The notes: a model not told the origin generated them from the letters alone. A stretch of 64,000 nucleotides of DNA from Posidonia oceanica (GCA_037176725.1 JAZBRS010000059.1:9287001-9351000), one strand, 5' to 3'. Positions 48,250-59,690 are shown, counted from the stretch's first letter. Translations and numbers: made by a program.

Positions 48250-49246
48250 TCTAGCTCCATCATCATCGTCTTCTTTTCTTCATAAGTTTTTACTTAGTTT
48301 AAAAATTAATCTTCAGCATTCTCTTGATTTTCATCTAACTCATCTTCAAAATCTTTAAGTAAATAAACTTTGTCTTCTCTATGAATGAAATTCTGTAGCA
48401 GAAAACATGACAACACTAGCATCCACCGAATAATATTTTCCTACAAACAATCATATAAAGTACAAATAACTTTTAGTTATTTATCAATTTATATAAGATA
48501 TTGAAATGTATTTAATTTTTTATACTTGAAGGAACTTGAAATCTATTTTGTCGGATTAGTCCATCTTGAAGAATTCGGTAATCAACTATTGATCCCTTCC
48601 AACCAACAAGAACATAAGTGAACTCTATATCAAAGTTACAAGCTGCCATAACATTTTAGAAGAGTTCACCTTTTCAATTTCTAAACTTGACATTCTCTTT
48701 TTCATATATTGTAGCTTTTACATAAGTTTCATTAATAGTACCAATACAGTCCTGTGAAATAAATTGTTATCATGTTATATTCCAATATATAGAATAAGAG
48801 ACAGTTAAGAATACTTTAAAATATGGATAGATATTTGGATTATTTTTTATCCTTACATGAGTGGTTGAAGAATAATTGACCAACAAATTTCCTGAAAGTT
48901 GTAGAATTACATCAAACTTCTTATTGAAATATGTGTCCACTATCCAAGTAACGAATGAAATCTTTCTCTAGTAACTCATATCGTTAATTTTATCCTACTA
49001 TGACAAGAAATATAGCAAGTTGTTCTTCCATAATTATATTCATTGGGTCACGTATTAGTCCCTCCATCCTTAATAATTAAGTTACAAAATTTAAAAAAAA
49101 TATGTTGTCTCGTTCTGTAAATCTTTCTACAATTATATGCTTGACTTTGTATTGTTGGATCTAATGATTTTCTAACATATGCTTGACCATCCCTATTATA
49201 AATTCTTTCAAGTGATACATGAACAATCAATTGACCATTTGCAATA
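48250..49246 (-). pseudogene. PIF/Harbinger transposase (ALP1-like), 3' part
   Basis: Minus-strand frames read, in order: NGQLIVHVSLERIYN.DGQAYVRKSLDPT (49,240-49,140), EEQLAIFLVIVG (about 49,030), FNKKFDVILQLSG, QDCIGTINETYVKA (about 48,757-48,717), FTYVLVGWKGSIVDYRIL (about 48,630-48,580) and GKYYSVDAS (48,441-48,413). These are the DDE_Tnp_4 landmarks; family DCIGAIDGTH has here become INET, losing the expected D at that place. Several stops and frameshifts separate the blocks. The N-terminal segment continues at 52,354-52,450 beyond LTR B. Confidence 0.85.
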
Positions 49247-49251
49247 GAAAT

Positions 49252-52088
49252 TGTAACGATCCGAGTCGCTACCAACAAAACCAAGCCCAAAAAATTTTAA
49301 AACTTAATTAACTATTACAATTACAATAAAATACTGAGCTAAATAACAAATATCTGTGCCAGAAACTTGCAGTTGACAGCTACGTGACTCTCACTATATG
49401 CACTATAACTCCAAACCAGTTAATCATCTGCATCGGCAAACCACACAAAATACATGTGAGTGACCTAGAAATTGTCACCCAGCACACACCTCGCAAAAAT
49501 CACGCGAGAAACCGGCAGAAAACCTTAAATACGGCACAACCGGTAAAGCCCCAAAAATCTGGGTCTACAACCAGCAATATAATCAATTAAAATACCCTTT
49601 CCAAAGCCAGCAAGCTAAAACCGAGGAAGACAGGCGTTTACAAAATATTCACAAAGCCACGATCCACCGGTCCAAACCTCAAAAACCATTCAAAACCCAC
49701 CAACCCCTTAGGCTGGGAAAGCACTCGACTCATCGACCAAAACAAGGCGGAAAATAACTCGCGAAGCTAAATCTCAATCAATATCATGGCCCACTGGCCC
49801 AAAGCTCAAACCAAAACCACATGCCATAACTAGGCGGGAAAACATCTGGCCTAATACGGCCCAAAACACAAACCACAATATCATGCCATACACAGGCGGA
49901 AAGCAACTTGCCCAATATGGCCCAAACAACCGCAAAACTCACTAAGCCCAAAACTCAGGCAAAGCTCAATGCCTAATACGGCCAGCAACAACCAAAACAC
50001 AGCCCCGCGGGCACAAAACCACAACTGATCGAATTGCCTAACGCCAAGCAACCGATCTGGCCTCAAGCAGTAGCCAGGGATTTACCCCTGCAGCTCACTG
50101 CACTGCGACGAACACCCGTCCTGTGGAGGAGCGTGTTCGTTCCGGCATTTCGTCGCTAGAGACGCCTCAAAAGCGATCCCCACATGGGAAAGCTACTCAC
50201 CCCAACTGGGCAAGCTGTCCTCACTCAGGACAAACCACAGGGCACACCTAATATACGGCGACCTCAACTCAGTGCTCCGAACCACTAGAGGTTCCAACCC
50301 CTAGGCTCAGCCAGCACAGTGTTCTGAACCACTAGAGGCTTCAACCCCTAGGCTCAGACAGCACCCAAAACCAGGCGAATCCTGGTGTCCATAACAACTA
50401 GGGTATCACGCCCAGCTACGCAGAAGTAACATACCTCCCGAGTTCGCTGCTACGATACCGCTAGGTATGGCCAGCACCCTTAACCCAGGCGAAGTGTGCG
50501 ACACACTAGGAACGTCGTCGCATCCTTGGGTCCAGCCAACACAACTCCCAGGTTTTCGGCCACGAAAAACCTCGGCAAAATCATTTGCAAATCATTCATA
50601 TTTTTCCTTAAAAATCTATTTGAAAACATTTATTAAATCCATGGGCTAAAGCACAATAAGCCCCAAAACCAATCGAGGAAACCACATTAGAAAACAAGCT
50701 CGGGAGAGCATCCCAGACCAAAATCGGCAGACCGGTACTCCAACCGGTAGACCGAAAATCCCTGTTTCGGTGGAACCAAATCCACCGGCCGACCGGTCCG
50801 CACAGTGATCGGTAGACCGATACCACACTAGTCATACCAAAAATCCCTGCTTCGGTGGAACTAAATCCATCGGCCGACCGATCGAACCTTAAAAACAGTA
50901 GACCGATTAATAACGGTCGACCGAAATCAGATCCTGGTCTAAATCTGACAGAAAAAGGTGACACCAATATCACACTGGTGTACCGATTTCCCCTAGAAAT
51001 CGGCGGATTGACCAAAAAGGTCGTGCCGAACCAAGATAGGGCAGCCAACTTATAAAACCGACTTAAAACCCAAAACACTTAAATCAAACTCTAAAACTAG
51101 CGTGCCAAATACCGAAATCTCTGGAATTTAACAAGGAATGCAACCATATACTCAATATGACATTCCGAAGCACGCAACCCAACAAAACACTGGAAAACCA
51201 ATATTCAATCCATTTTCTATAAAAACCTCAAAACACTATCAAATTCACGCCAAACCAAGTGTGCAACACATGAGAGCGAGCACATCCGCTCATGCAACCC
51301 GAACAAATCACAATCGCCTCAATCCGAGGCCTAAAACATCGGAATTCACCGGGAAACCACAATAATAGCATTTAAGTCATTCGGGCCATATATTCGGCCA
51401 AAAACCACATAAAATCTCTGAAAATTACCAAACCTCTACCATAGTATATAAACATGGCAAATCACACAATAAAATCATATTCAAGCCATTTGAGAGCATA
51501 TAACCTCATCAAACAACGGAAAACCACATTTAAGCTATAAACCCACTCAAGCCGATAAATCCAACTAAATTGCATATAAATCCCTAAAAATTGCCAAACT
51601 CAAATATAACATACCAAATATGGCAAGGGACACATGCAAGATAATATCTAAATATTTAAGCTCTTAAGGCGAAGCGTATATCTTGGGATAGAGGGATAAA
51701 CCCCGTCCACCGGCGATCCACACGCACACCGAGTTCCACACGCCGCACACGGGCACGCCGCTCCACCAAGACGACGACCGGAACTCGTCGCACCACCGCC
51801 GGCCATCACCACAGCCACCATCGACAGAGGAGGAAGAGGAAGAGGAAGGAGGGGACGGGAGGGGAAATGGAGGAGGAGAGAGGAGGGAGAAGGAGACAGA
51901 TGGGAAGAGGGGGGAGGAGAGGGCTACGCCGCCAGCTAGGGCACGGGCGTGGGAAGGGGAGGAGGAGGAGCGGGCACGAGCGGGGGAGAAGGGGGAGATG
52001 GTGCACGCGTGAGGGGGAGGAAGATGGCACGCATAGGGAGGAAGGGAAAGAAGGGAGGGGGAGAGCACGTGAGGGAGAGTGAGTGGGA

Positions 52089-52126
<38 letters not shown>

Positions 52127-52353
52127 AAGGGAGAGGAAGAGAGAGAGAATAAGCCAGGGACCATACCACAATCTATCCCACCAACCATTACAAGTGGGAG
52201 TCCACGGCAACAATACAGGTGGAGACCCACACAAACCATAGATAGGACCCACAACAACTCAAGTAGGGCCCGCAAGGCCAATAACACCCGATCAAAGCCA
52301 AGGAATTCATTAAAAAACATAATTACAAGGAAAATGAATTCCCGGATGTTACA
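49252..52353 (+). mobile_element. Solo LTR B, Ty3-gypsy type, 3,102 bp
   Basis: Perfect 5 bp target duplication GAAAT at 49,247-49,251 and 52,354-52,358. Starts TGTAACGATCCGAGTCGC, ends CGGATGTTACA. It is near full-length colinear with LTR A, including the (GA)n run at 52,094-52,123. The reading frame of the transposase pseudogene runs up to one target-site copy and continues after the other, so the LTR sits inside its exon. The 218-codon minus frame inside is an artefact. Confidence 0.95.
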
Positions 52354-52450
52354 GAAATGATAGTATTTGATATAACTAATAATGTAGAAACAATTCTTTT
52401 CCTTCTCTCTTTATCATTTTCAAATATGTGCTTGAAAATATCCTTTGCAT
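52354..52450 (-). pseudogene. PIF/Harbinger transposase, N-terminal segment
   Basis: The minus strand reads KDIFKHIFENDKERRKRIVSTLL.ISNTI before the target duplication, in frame with SIANGQLIV on the other side of LTR B. It is the broken 5' part of the transposase. Confidence 0.7.
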
Positions 52451-52799
52451 TCACGATGAAATGAAACAACCTATAAAAAAATATCACAACAAATCAACAT
52501 AATAATATTCAATCATTATATTCAAATGATATATTCATGATAAAATAATACAACCTATTAAATGAAATATCATTAGAAACCAACAATGTTCAATACAATA
52601 ACATACATTCATCATAATCATTTACTCAACAAAAAGTGTAATTCACTAAAACATTCGTTACATAAATTTAAAAATTGTCTACAAAATACTTTTTTTTCAA
52701 AGATTCTACAAAATACTTCTTTTCAAGTGTCAACAAAAAACATATTCATCATTCATTTGCATGTCCTTTGTCAAAAAATATCAAGTATCTTATCTATCC

Positions 52800-53854
52800 A
52801 TTACTTTTTCAAAGTCCATCAAAGCCATTGAAGTTGCATGTCCTTTGGCAAATTATAAAAATTATTTCTTTTTCTTATCATCCTCAAATACCTCCATGGC
52901 CTTGAATATATTACAAGTATCAAATTCTGTAAAAGAGAAAAGAACTTCAAACACTTCTTTGACATCAATTTGCTTATTGTTGGCATCAAGTTTAGTTTTT
53001 TCTATGTTAATTATATCCTCTATTAATTTTAATTCCGTTGCATTTGCCTCTTCTTTTTCCAAAATTCCCTTAAATGCAGCGGCAACATCAACTAAAACTG
53101 CTGCAACGATTTCTTGTATGTTTGCATTAGGGCATAGCCTTTTACCACATTAAATAGAAGAAGGTGTGGTTGACCTCTTAGATGGTTGATTACTCTCTAC
53201 TTCATTTTCTTTCGCATGATTCAAATCTTCTAGAATATCTTCATTGTTGCTAATACCTTCATTCAATGGCGTCCTCACAAAATCAGAAGATTGCATAGAA
53301 CTTGCAGCGGTTGCCATATTACTAGTGCATAGTGTTTGAAATTGTGCATAATTGGGGTAACTCCTTCCTTTATATTGTGCCATTTGAGGGTATTTCTATA
53401 AAAAAAACATGTCTTTAAATAAGGAAATAAAAAGGAAAAAAGGGAACAATATTACTAATAAAATTTTAATAAAACTTAGAGAACTAACATCTACAAATTC
53501 ATTCCAAACCACTGGATCTACGTCAGTAACTTCATTTATAAATCTTAGATCACATGCACTTTGACTTCCTATGATTGAGTAATTCTTATATCATGTTTTC
53601 CAAGTTTTCATACAAATTTCCAAATGATTTTTTCGTATTGTCTCGTTTGTTCTCTCATTGAATTTTTTTTATTGCTTCTACAAACGTCTCTAGCTTAATC
53701 TTGCCATTTACTGCTTTTTCAAAACCATTGATAAGTGCATCATATAATATCTCAAGTATTACATCGTAATGTTTGATTTTCCACTCCATATAAAGGAATA
53801 AGTCTTTGCCACTAGTTCTTGAGATTTGCCCTTTCTCTTGTTACATCTAGCCAT
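52800..53854 (-). pseudogene. MYB/SANT-like second gene of the PIF/Harbinger element
   Basis: A start ATG at 53,854 begins MARCNKRKGK. Further blocks are EWKIKHYDVILEILYDALIN.FEKAVNGKIKLETFVEA (about 53,790-53,680), DVDPVVWNEFVD (about 53,520-53,485), SYPNYAQFQTLC (about 53,365-53,330) and, at the end, FTEFDTCNIFKAMEVFEDDKKK (about 52,925-52,862). The order DNA-binding trihelix-like domain, linker with Y..F..L, and C-terminal helical tail is that of the MYB/SANT-like partner that accompanies PIF transposase. Frameshifts and stops break it. One internal frame (53,383-53,150) is still open for 77 codons. Confidence 0.7.
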
Positions 53855-54417
53855 ATCTATCATACATTGTCAATACAATACACATATAACATATCAAATA
53901 AAATCAGATCTTAATCTCACATAAAAAATTATCCAAACAATACCCATAATAATATGAATTCAAATAACAAGTGCGAAAAATTATCTATTCAATTGGATAA
54001 TACCCATAAAAATTATCTTGTCACCAGAACTCTCAGATAATAAGTTTAAGAGATAATGAGCCTTCTTCGATAGATAAATTTCAATGTCGTCATGTTATTT
54101 CAATAGTCGTCTCAACTCACAACCATCTGATTTTATGTTCTTTCTTTCTTGGGTAAGAGATAAATTTTGAGTTGGACTTTATCATGCTAAAACCTAATCT
54201 ATTGAAAACTACTTAACGTTATAAAACATAGATGAACACCATCTATTAAGGTCCTGAACTGAACTTGCACACCCCCACTTCTTGAATTGAACACCATCTA
54301 TTAAAACAAAGAACAACTATCCAAAATCAAGTACTATCCATTAATCAAAGAGCAAATACCACAATCTCCTAACACTTTAGATGCTTCCATCCACAGAGCA
54401 AGAGTAGTAACTACTAA

Positions 54418-55246
54418 ATTGAGATTGATTTCATTTAACAGCAACATTTTCAATGATTTTCATTGCCGACTCAATCTAAATGTTTGCAACATCTAGAGAA
54501 AGAAAACCATCGTTCTCAATCAACCAAAATTGAAGAAAAAAAAACAGAGTTATTCAAATCTATGCTGCCGCGACTAGAGCTCATCGCTCTGCTATTGCTT
54601 GGATCTCTACTGCTGTCGCAACCAAAAGAAGAAGAAGAAGGGTGTGAGTGAAGGAGGAGAAGGAGGAGGAAGAAGAACAATGGCGTGAATGAAGGAGGAA
54701 GAAGAAGGAAAAGGAGGACGTGAGGTGGGGGTTTCCATTGGAATCCAAGTATTTGACTACGGAAATAAAAATTTACTATCCTTTTATAATTGAGAAATGA
54801 CCATAAAGTATTTTTCTTTCCCGTTGAGACACAAATACCATCAAGAAAAATTATCAAATAGAAACTTGACCCATAAATTGAGATTGATTTCGGTTAGCAA
54901 CACCATTTTCATTGGCGACTCAATCAAAATGTTTGCAACATTTAGAGAAAGAAAACCATCGTTCTCAATTAACCAAAACAGAAAAAAAAAAAATAGAGTT
55001 ATTCGAATCTATGCTGTCGTAACTAGAGCTCATTACTACGCTGCCGCCGCTGCTTGGATCTCCATTGCCGTCGCGACCAAAAGAAGAAGAAGGGTGTGAC
55101 GTGGGTGTTTCCGTTGGAATCTAGGTCTTAGACCATGGAAATAAAAACCCACTCTTTTTTTATAATTGGGAATTGACTATAAAGTATTTTTCTTTCCTGT
55201 TGAAACGTAAATACCACAAAGAAAAGTGATCAAACAGAAACCATAG
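54418..55246. repeat. Tandem duplication of the element's right end
   Basis: The block starting ATTGAGATTGATTTC begins at 54,418 and again at 54,877 (offset 459 bp). Both copies share GACTCAATC.AAATGTTTGCAAC, AGAGAAAGAAAACCATCG, TCGC.ACCAAAAGAAGAAG and the terminal AAAGTATTTTTCTTTCC..GTTGA and ATCAAA(T/C)AGAAAC. The second copy lacks a (GAAGGAG)n stretch present in the first. Confidence 0.85.
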
Positions 55247-55249
55247 AAC

Positions 55250-57795
55250 CATTACTTGGGCTACTTAATTATTTTAAGTTGATTCGAGGTAGAGTGTTGG
55301 TTTAAATGTGGAACATGGGTTATGATTCTTATGAACATGTTTGAGTGGAGGATTTCTGACAAACGACATGAACATCATCACTTTTTTGACTGTTGAGGTG
55401 TTCCAATAACATGGAACTTACAGAAATTTAATTTCTTTTAATTGAATGAATTTTTCAAGCTTGACTGGTAAGTAGATCAGAGGATACAGTGGGGTATGCT
55501 AGTGATCAGTTATTCAAGAGTCGCATCACAAGCCTCGTTGTGATTATTGAATCATCTTTCAATAATTTAGATCACAAAATGAACAATCACACAATCTGAA
55601 TATCTTCATTTTTCCAGTAAAAAGAGGCTGATATTGGATCCCAAATCAAGGAACTGATACTACAGGAGCTCATCACATGTCATGCGCCATATATACACAT
55701 ATTATATGCGTCTTTAATTTGGTCTAGGAGACCTTTTTCTTGTGGACTCTTGCTTCGTGAGGATAAATAGAGCATGACAAGGTTCTCCATGCATGCCACT
55801 GTGAACCAAATATAGTTGATGAGCCAACAGAAATAATTGGGAAGATTGATCAAACAGTGAATCATAATTCATCCATGGGAGCCATTGAGTACTGCTATGC
55901 AATGCATCTTCCAGGCTCCACATGTCTTCACGTGATTCTCCACTGCGTCTTGGAGCAAAACACACATGCATAGACGAGGCAAAAGGAGGAAAGCTAGGGT
56001 TTTGTGCACCAGTACTACTAATCCCACACCTTGAGGATGGGTGTGGGCCATTGCCAAATGGGATAGTGTGAGACAACCTTCGAGGTTCTCAGGAGGAGGA
56101 CAAGGTCTATGTTTTTCTTTCTTTTTTTTTCCTTTTTTCTTTTTACTTTTTACTTTTTACAAACGATAGTAAGAATTATTTTCTCTTATATATTTTTTCT
56201 CTCGCAAGATTTGAACTCGAGGAGGACAAGAAGGCCCATGCTGTCCTGAGAAGGACCAACTCTCTTGCTTTTACTTCCACGGTGATAGAAGCCATTCCCT
56301 CTTATGGTCGCCGACTTGCTGGGGTAGGGTAGATCGATATGGGGGGAGGCAACGTGGGAGTTGGGAGTGTCTAGTTTTTACTGCTGGGTCATGCGTTCCC
56401 CCACCCATGAGATGTAGATCCAAGGGCTGTGGTGGCTGATCTGTCCACAGTGCAACAAACCACGTGCAGGGCCTCTGCATGGGGCGGTGCTGTGTTGCTT
56501 GTGCCGATGTCTACCATGAGTTGTCACGTCATGCATGTCACTTTTCTTTTGTTGACGGGACAAGTGTGGTTTTAGCAGAAAAAGAGCAGGTGTTTTTTAA
56601 ATTGAAAGAGAAAGATATGGAGTAGCAGACCAGGGACGTAGAATCGGGGTGGGGGGACTCCGTGCGTGCATGTGGGACTTCAAATGCATGCTTCGTCGAT
56701 GTAATATTTTAAGATTTAGTCTCGCATTCTTTGAATAAGAAAGATACGAAGTTAAATAAAGATTAGAATTAGTTATTATGTTAATTTTATTTTAACTATT
56801 CTTGAATTGATTATTGGATTTAGGATTGTTATGGATTAGTTGATCTTGAATCGTTATAAATGATATCAGAATATGTACTTAATTGTTGTAAATGCATTAA
56901 CTAAGTATTACACTAAAAGTTGTGAAAGTTATCTTTAGAATTCTATATCGTCTTGATATGACTACGAATTCTGACGAGATATTCAAATAAAAAATAATGT
57001 TACATCTCAAGATTTAATTATACATTATTTTAAACAAGAGGCAGATGGAATTAGATAAAGATTAAGATCTATGTGAACTTCATCTTAAATATTTTAAATT
57101 TAATTATTTAATTTAAGGTTGTCATTCGTATGTTAAGTACAAGTCGTTACATTGAAACCATTGGCTGCTCCGCTCCGTTGGGCTTGGTCCCTCTAGGATT
57201 ACGACCCATAGGTTTCCAAATCCATTCAGTTTCTTTATTTGGACTTGTGTAAATAAAAAAGAAGTGTATTCAACTGCACACAAGTACACAACTACCCTAC
57301 TTGAAAACACTAACATTTAATGTCGCACGTCACTAGAGCGGCAAGCCGCAACATTCTATCAAAGAAGGACTTGGTGTTCGAGTTGTGTGTAAAGGAAAAT
57401 AGAAAATATTGTTACACCACAAGTTTAGTTTTTTTTTTTCATTGCGTAACTATTTTAGTACAATCAAATAAATAAAAAAAATCTAAAACGAAATCCCACT
57501 ATCCTTTCTCCAACGTGTAAAGTGCCACGTAGGCAAAAAAGACAGCCACTTTGCCACGTCAGCTCCCGTGCTCCATCCACCCTCTTTTCCCAACTCCAAC
57601 CGACCGTGGCCATGACTGGTGAGTCTTGAAGGGCCACTTTTGGCGGGAAACTTTACCACTTTCTCCCGCCTAAAATCCTCGTCGTCGGTTGTTGTAATGC
57701 ACTTTGTCGGATACGTGAGAAAGAAAGCTTGGTTTTGTGTCTTACATAATAACGGGGTATTTTGATGTCAACTTTTGAAATGTGGTTTCTAAAAC
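55250..57795. other. Intergenic, no supported gene
   Basis: 55,680-56,560 has open frames up to 120 codons on the minus strand with no recognised domain. 56,130-56,165 has C/T-rich homopolymers. 57,638-57,671 has two E2F-like sites (separate entry). The rest is AT-rich. Confidence 0.4.
57638..57671. promoter_or_regulatory. Paired E2F-type sites
   Basis: TTTTGGCGGGAAA at 57,638-57,650 and the opposite-strand CTCCCGCC at 57,663-57,670 match the E2F/DP consensus TTTSSCGS. CACGTAGGC and CACGTCAGC motifs lie 70-100 bp upstream. No gene is visible on either side within several hundred bases, so function is unproven. Confidence 0.35.
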
Positions 57796-57798
57796 TTA

Positions 57799-58904
57799 GG
57801 GTCTATTTGACAAATAATCCATAAAATCTTTTTTTCCCTACTTTTGACCATAAATGATTAATATATGTATAACTTTCACTCATTCTCACTTGAATGTCCT
57901 CAATTTAAAAATCATATACTAGTCATTTTTGTCAACTTTATAATAATTTATCCTTAAAATATTCTCCCACTTATCTATTTAAACTCTATTCTCTTCACTT
58001 TTTTATTGTTCTTTTTTCTTCCTCTTCAACTCATCCACTCCCATCACTCGCCGCCACCTGCCACCACCAATTATCGCCAATGAACAGATTGATGATAGCA
58101 TTCATCTCCGAACATCTAGAGTATACATTGATGAGAAGATTCGTTACATTGGCATCTGAGAATAACCTTGAATCATTCATTTGGTGAACCAGACATTTTT
58201 ACCGAACGCATGTAAACACACATCATGTTGGACTTAATGAATTGTCGTAAAATTGTGTTGAAAAATCACCACGTATGTCTTGTCGAAAGGCGAGTAGTGG
58301 CTCCCCAATTGTTGCATCTGCTTCAACATGTTAAAGGCAGAGAAAAAGTACTTTGTTTAGTAGCATAACCAAACAATGTTGTTGAAGAGGAAGTCAAGGT
58401 ATGACAGTACTCACGATAGATAGCGACATAATGGAAGATGGTGGTTGTGGAGGAGGGCTTGAATCAAGGGATGACGACAATAGCAATGGGGGTGAGGGGG
58501 TTGGCGAGGGAGATAATGGACAAAGGTCAATTGGGATTAGGAAAATGGCGATGGGAGAAGGGGAGGAGAGGAATGGGGTGGAGGAGCGGTTTGGGGTTAG
58601 AATAAAATTTTAATCTAAAGCCAATGTTGATTAACCAATATCTAGGCATTAACTTAATGCAATCACTATCGTCAAAATCTAATTAAGATAGTTGGAGGAC
58701 ATAATAGTCATTGCAAATATTTTTTTGAACATCGTTTAGTAACTTAAGTCCACGTTGAAACTCCACATAAGTTAAGGACACCAAAGTGTATAAATTTTAT
58801 GTTGAGGACATTAAGGTAGAAATTGATGAAATTTAAAGATGCCATCAAGTCAATTATGTATTCCATGTCACATAATTCCATCAAAATAATCCACAAACAG
58901 ACCC
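57799..58904. mobile_element. Tourist/Harbinger-type TIR element, 1,106 bp
   Basis: TTA target duplication at 57,796-57,798 and 58,905-58,907. Ends GGGTCTATTTGACAAATAATCC and CCACAAACAGACCC are inverted repeats. No transposase inside. A purine-rich open frame (58,401-58,613, 70 codons) occurs in the right half. A tandem copy of the right half follows at about 59,012. Confidence 0.8.
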
Positions 58905-59011
58905 TTAGACGAAATTAATTAACTTTGGGATAGAGATGACCTTGTCAATGAGGGAGTTGGCAAGGGAGGAGTGGCAATGGGAGATGAATATCTAAAGAAT
59001 CTTGTGGTAGA

Positions 59012-59690
59012 CAGGGAGGTATGGCAGTACCCACGACGGATGGCGACATAATGGAAGATGGTAGCTATGGAGGAGAGGTTAAAGTAGAGGACGACATCAA
59101 CGACAACAAGGGTGAGGGGATTGGAGAGGAAGATGTTGGACAAAGGTCATTTGGTGTTGAAAAAATGGCAGTGGAAGAAGAGGAGGAGAGGGATGGGGTG
59201 GGGTCGTTTGAGGTTAGAATAAAATTTTAATCTAAAGCTAATGTTGATCAACCAATATTTAGGCATTAACTTAATGAAATCATTATCATCAAAATCTAAT
59301 TAAGGTAGTTGGAAGGCATAACAGTCATTGCAAACATTTTTTTTAACATTGTTTAGTAACTTAAATCAAATGCCATGGTGCAATTGATCAGGAGGAGTGG
59401 GACGCATACATCCTCTAAATTCGAATCTTACGAATCTCAAGGGAAAAAATATACAGAGGAATAATCCTACCATGGATTGCAAAAACATTGTCCTGTAACT
59501 TAAGTATACGTTAAAACACTAAATGAGTTGAGGACAGTAAATGTATAATTTTTAAGTTAAGAACATTAAATAGAAATTGATAAAATTTAAAGATGCTATC
59601 AAGTAAATTGTGAATTCCATGTCACATAATTCCATCCAAATAATCCACAAACAGACCCTTAGATGGAATTAATTAACTTTGGGATAGGTA
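59012..59690. repeat. Tandem copy of the TIR element's right half plus flank
   Basis: It matches 58,398-58,935 in order, including the right terminal repeat (CCACAAACAGACCC ending 59,658), the TTA, and the flanking AATTAATTAACTTTGGGATAG. Because the flank is duplicated too, the event was a segmental duplication rather than a second transposition. It contains an open frame (59,021-59,230, 69 codons) homologous to the one at 58,401. A SINE interrupts it. Confidence 0.85.
59365..59494 (+). mobile_element. tRNA-derived SINE, 130 bp
   Basis: Perfect 9 bp target duplication GTAACTTAA at 59,356-59,364 and 59,495-59,503; the unduplicated site is present in the other tandem copy near 58,740. Box A-like ATGGTGCAATTGATCAGG and box B-like ATTCGAATCTTAC are about 35 bp apart. 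The layout resembles plant Au-type SINEs. Confidence 0.85.

Larger units (their letters stand above)
48049..55242 (-). mobile_element. PIF/Harbinger element, dead, split by a solo LTR
   Basis: The left end near 48,049 (GGGTTCCGTTTG) is the inverse of CAAACAGAAACC near 55,231-55,242, which fits a PIF/Harbinger terminal repeat. Inside, on the minus strand, are the two genes expected of this superfamily: a MYB/SANT-like protein (right) and a DDE transposase (left). The borders are approximate because no 3 bp TTA target duplication was seen at these exact points. LTR B (49,252-52,353) is a later insertion. Confidence 0.65.

Noticed and set aside
51664..52320. 218-codon minus frame
   Set aside because: Low-complexity block of LTR B; a mirror of the LTR A artefact, with S/L/P runs.
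38821..52353. LTRs A and B as the two LTRs of one full retrotransposon
   Set aside because: Each has its own different perfect 5 bp duplication and no pol lies between them, so they are independent solo LTRs.
55680..56076. 120-codon minus frame
   Set aside because: Composition is ordinary but no family is recognised and no second exon or promoter supports it.
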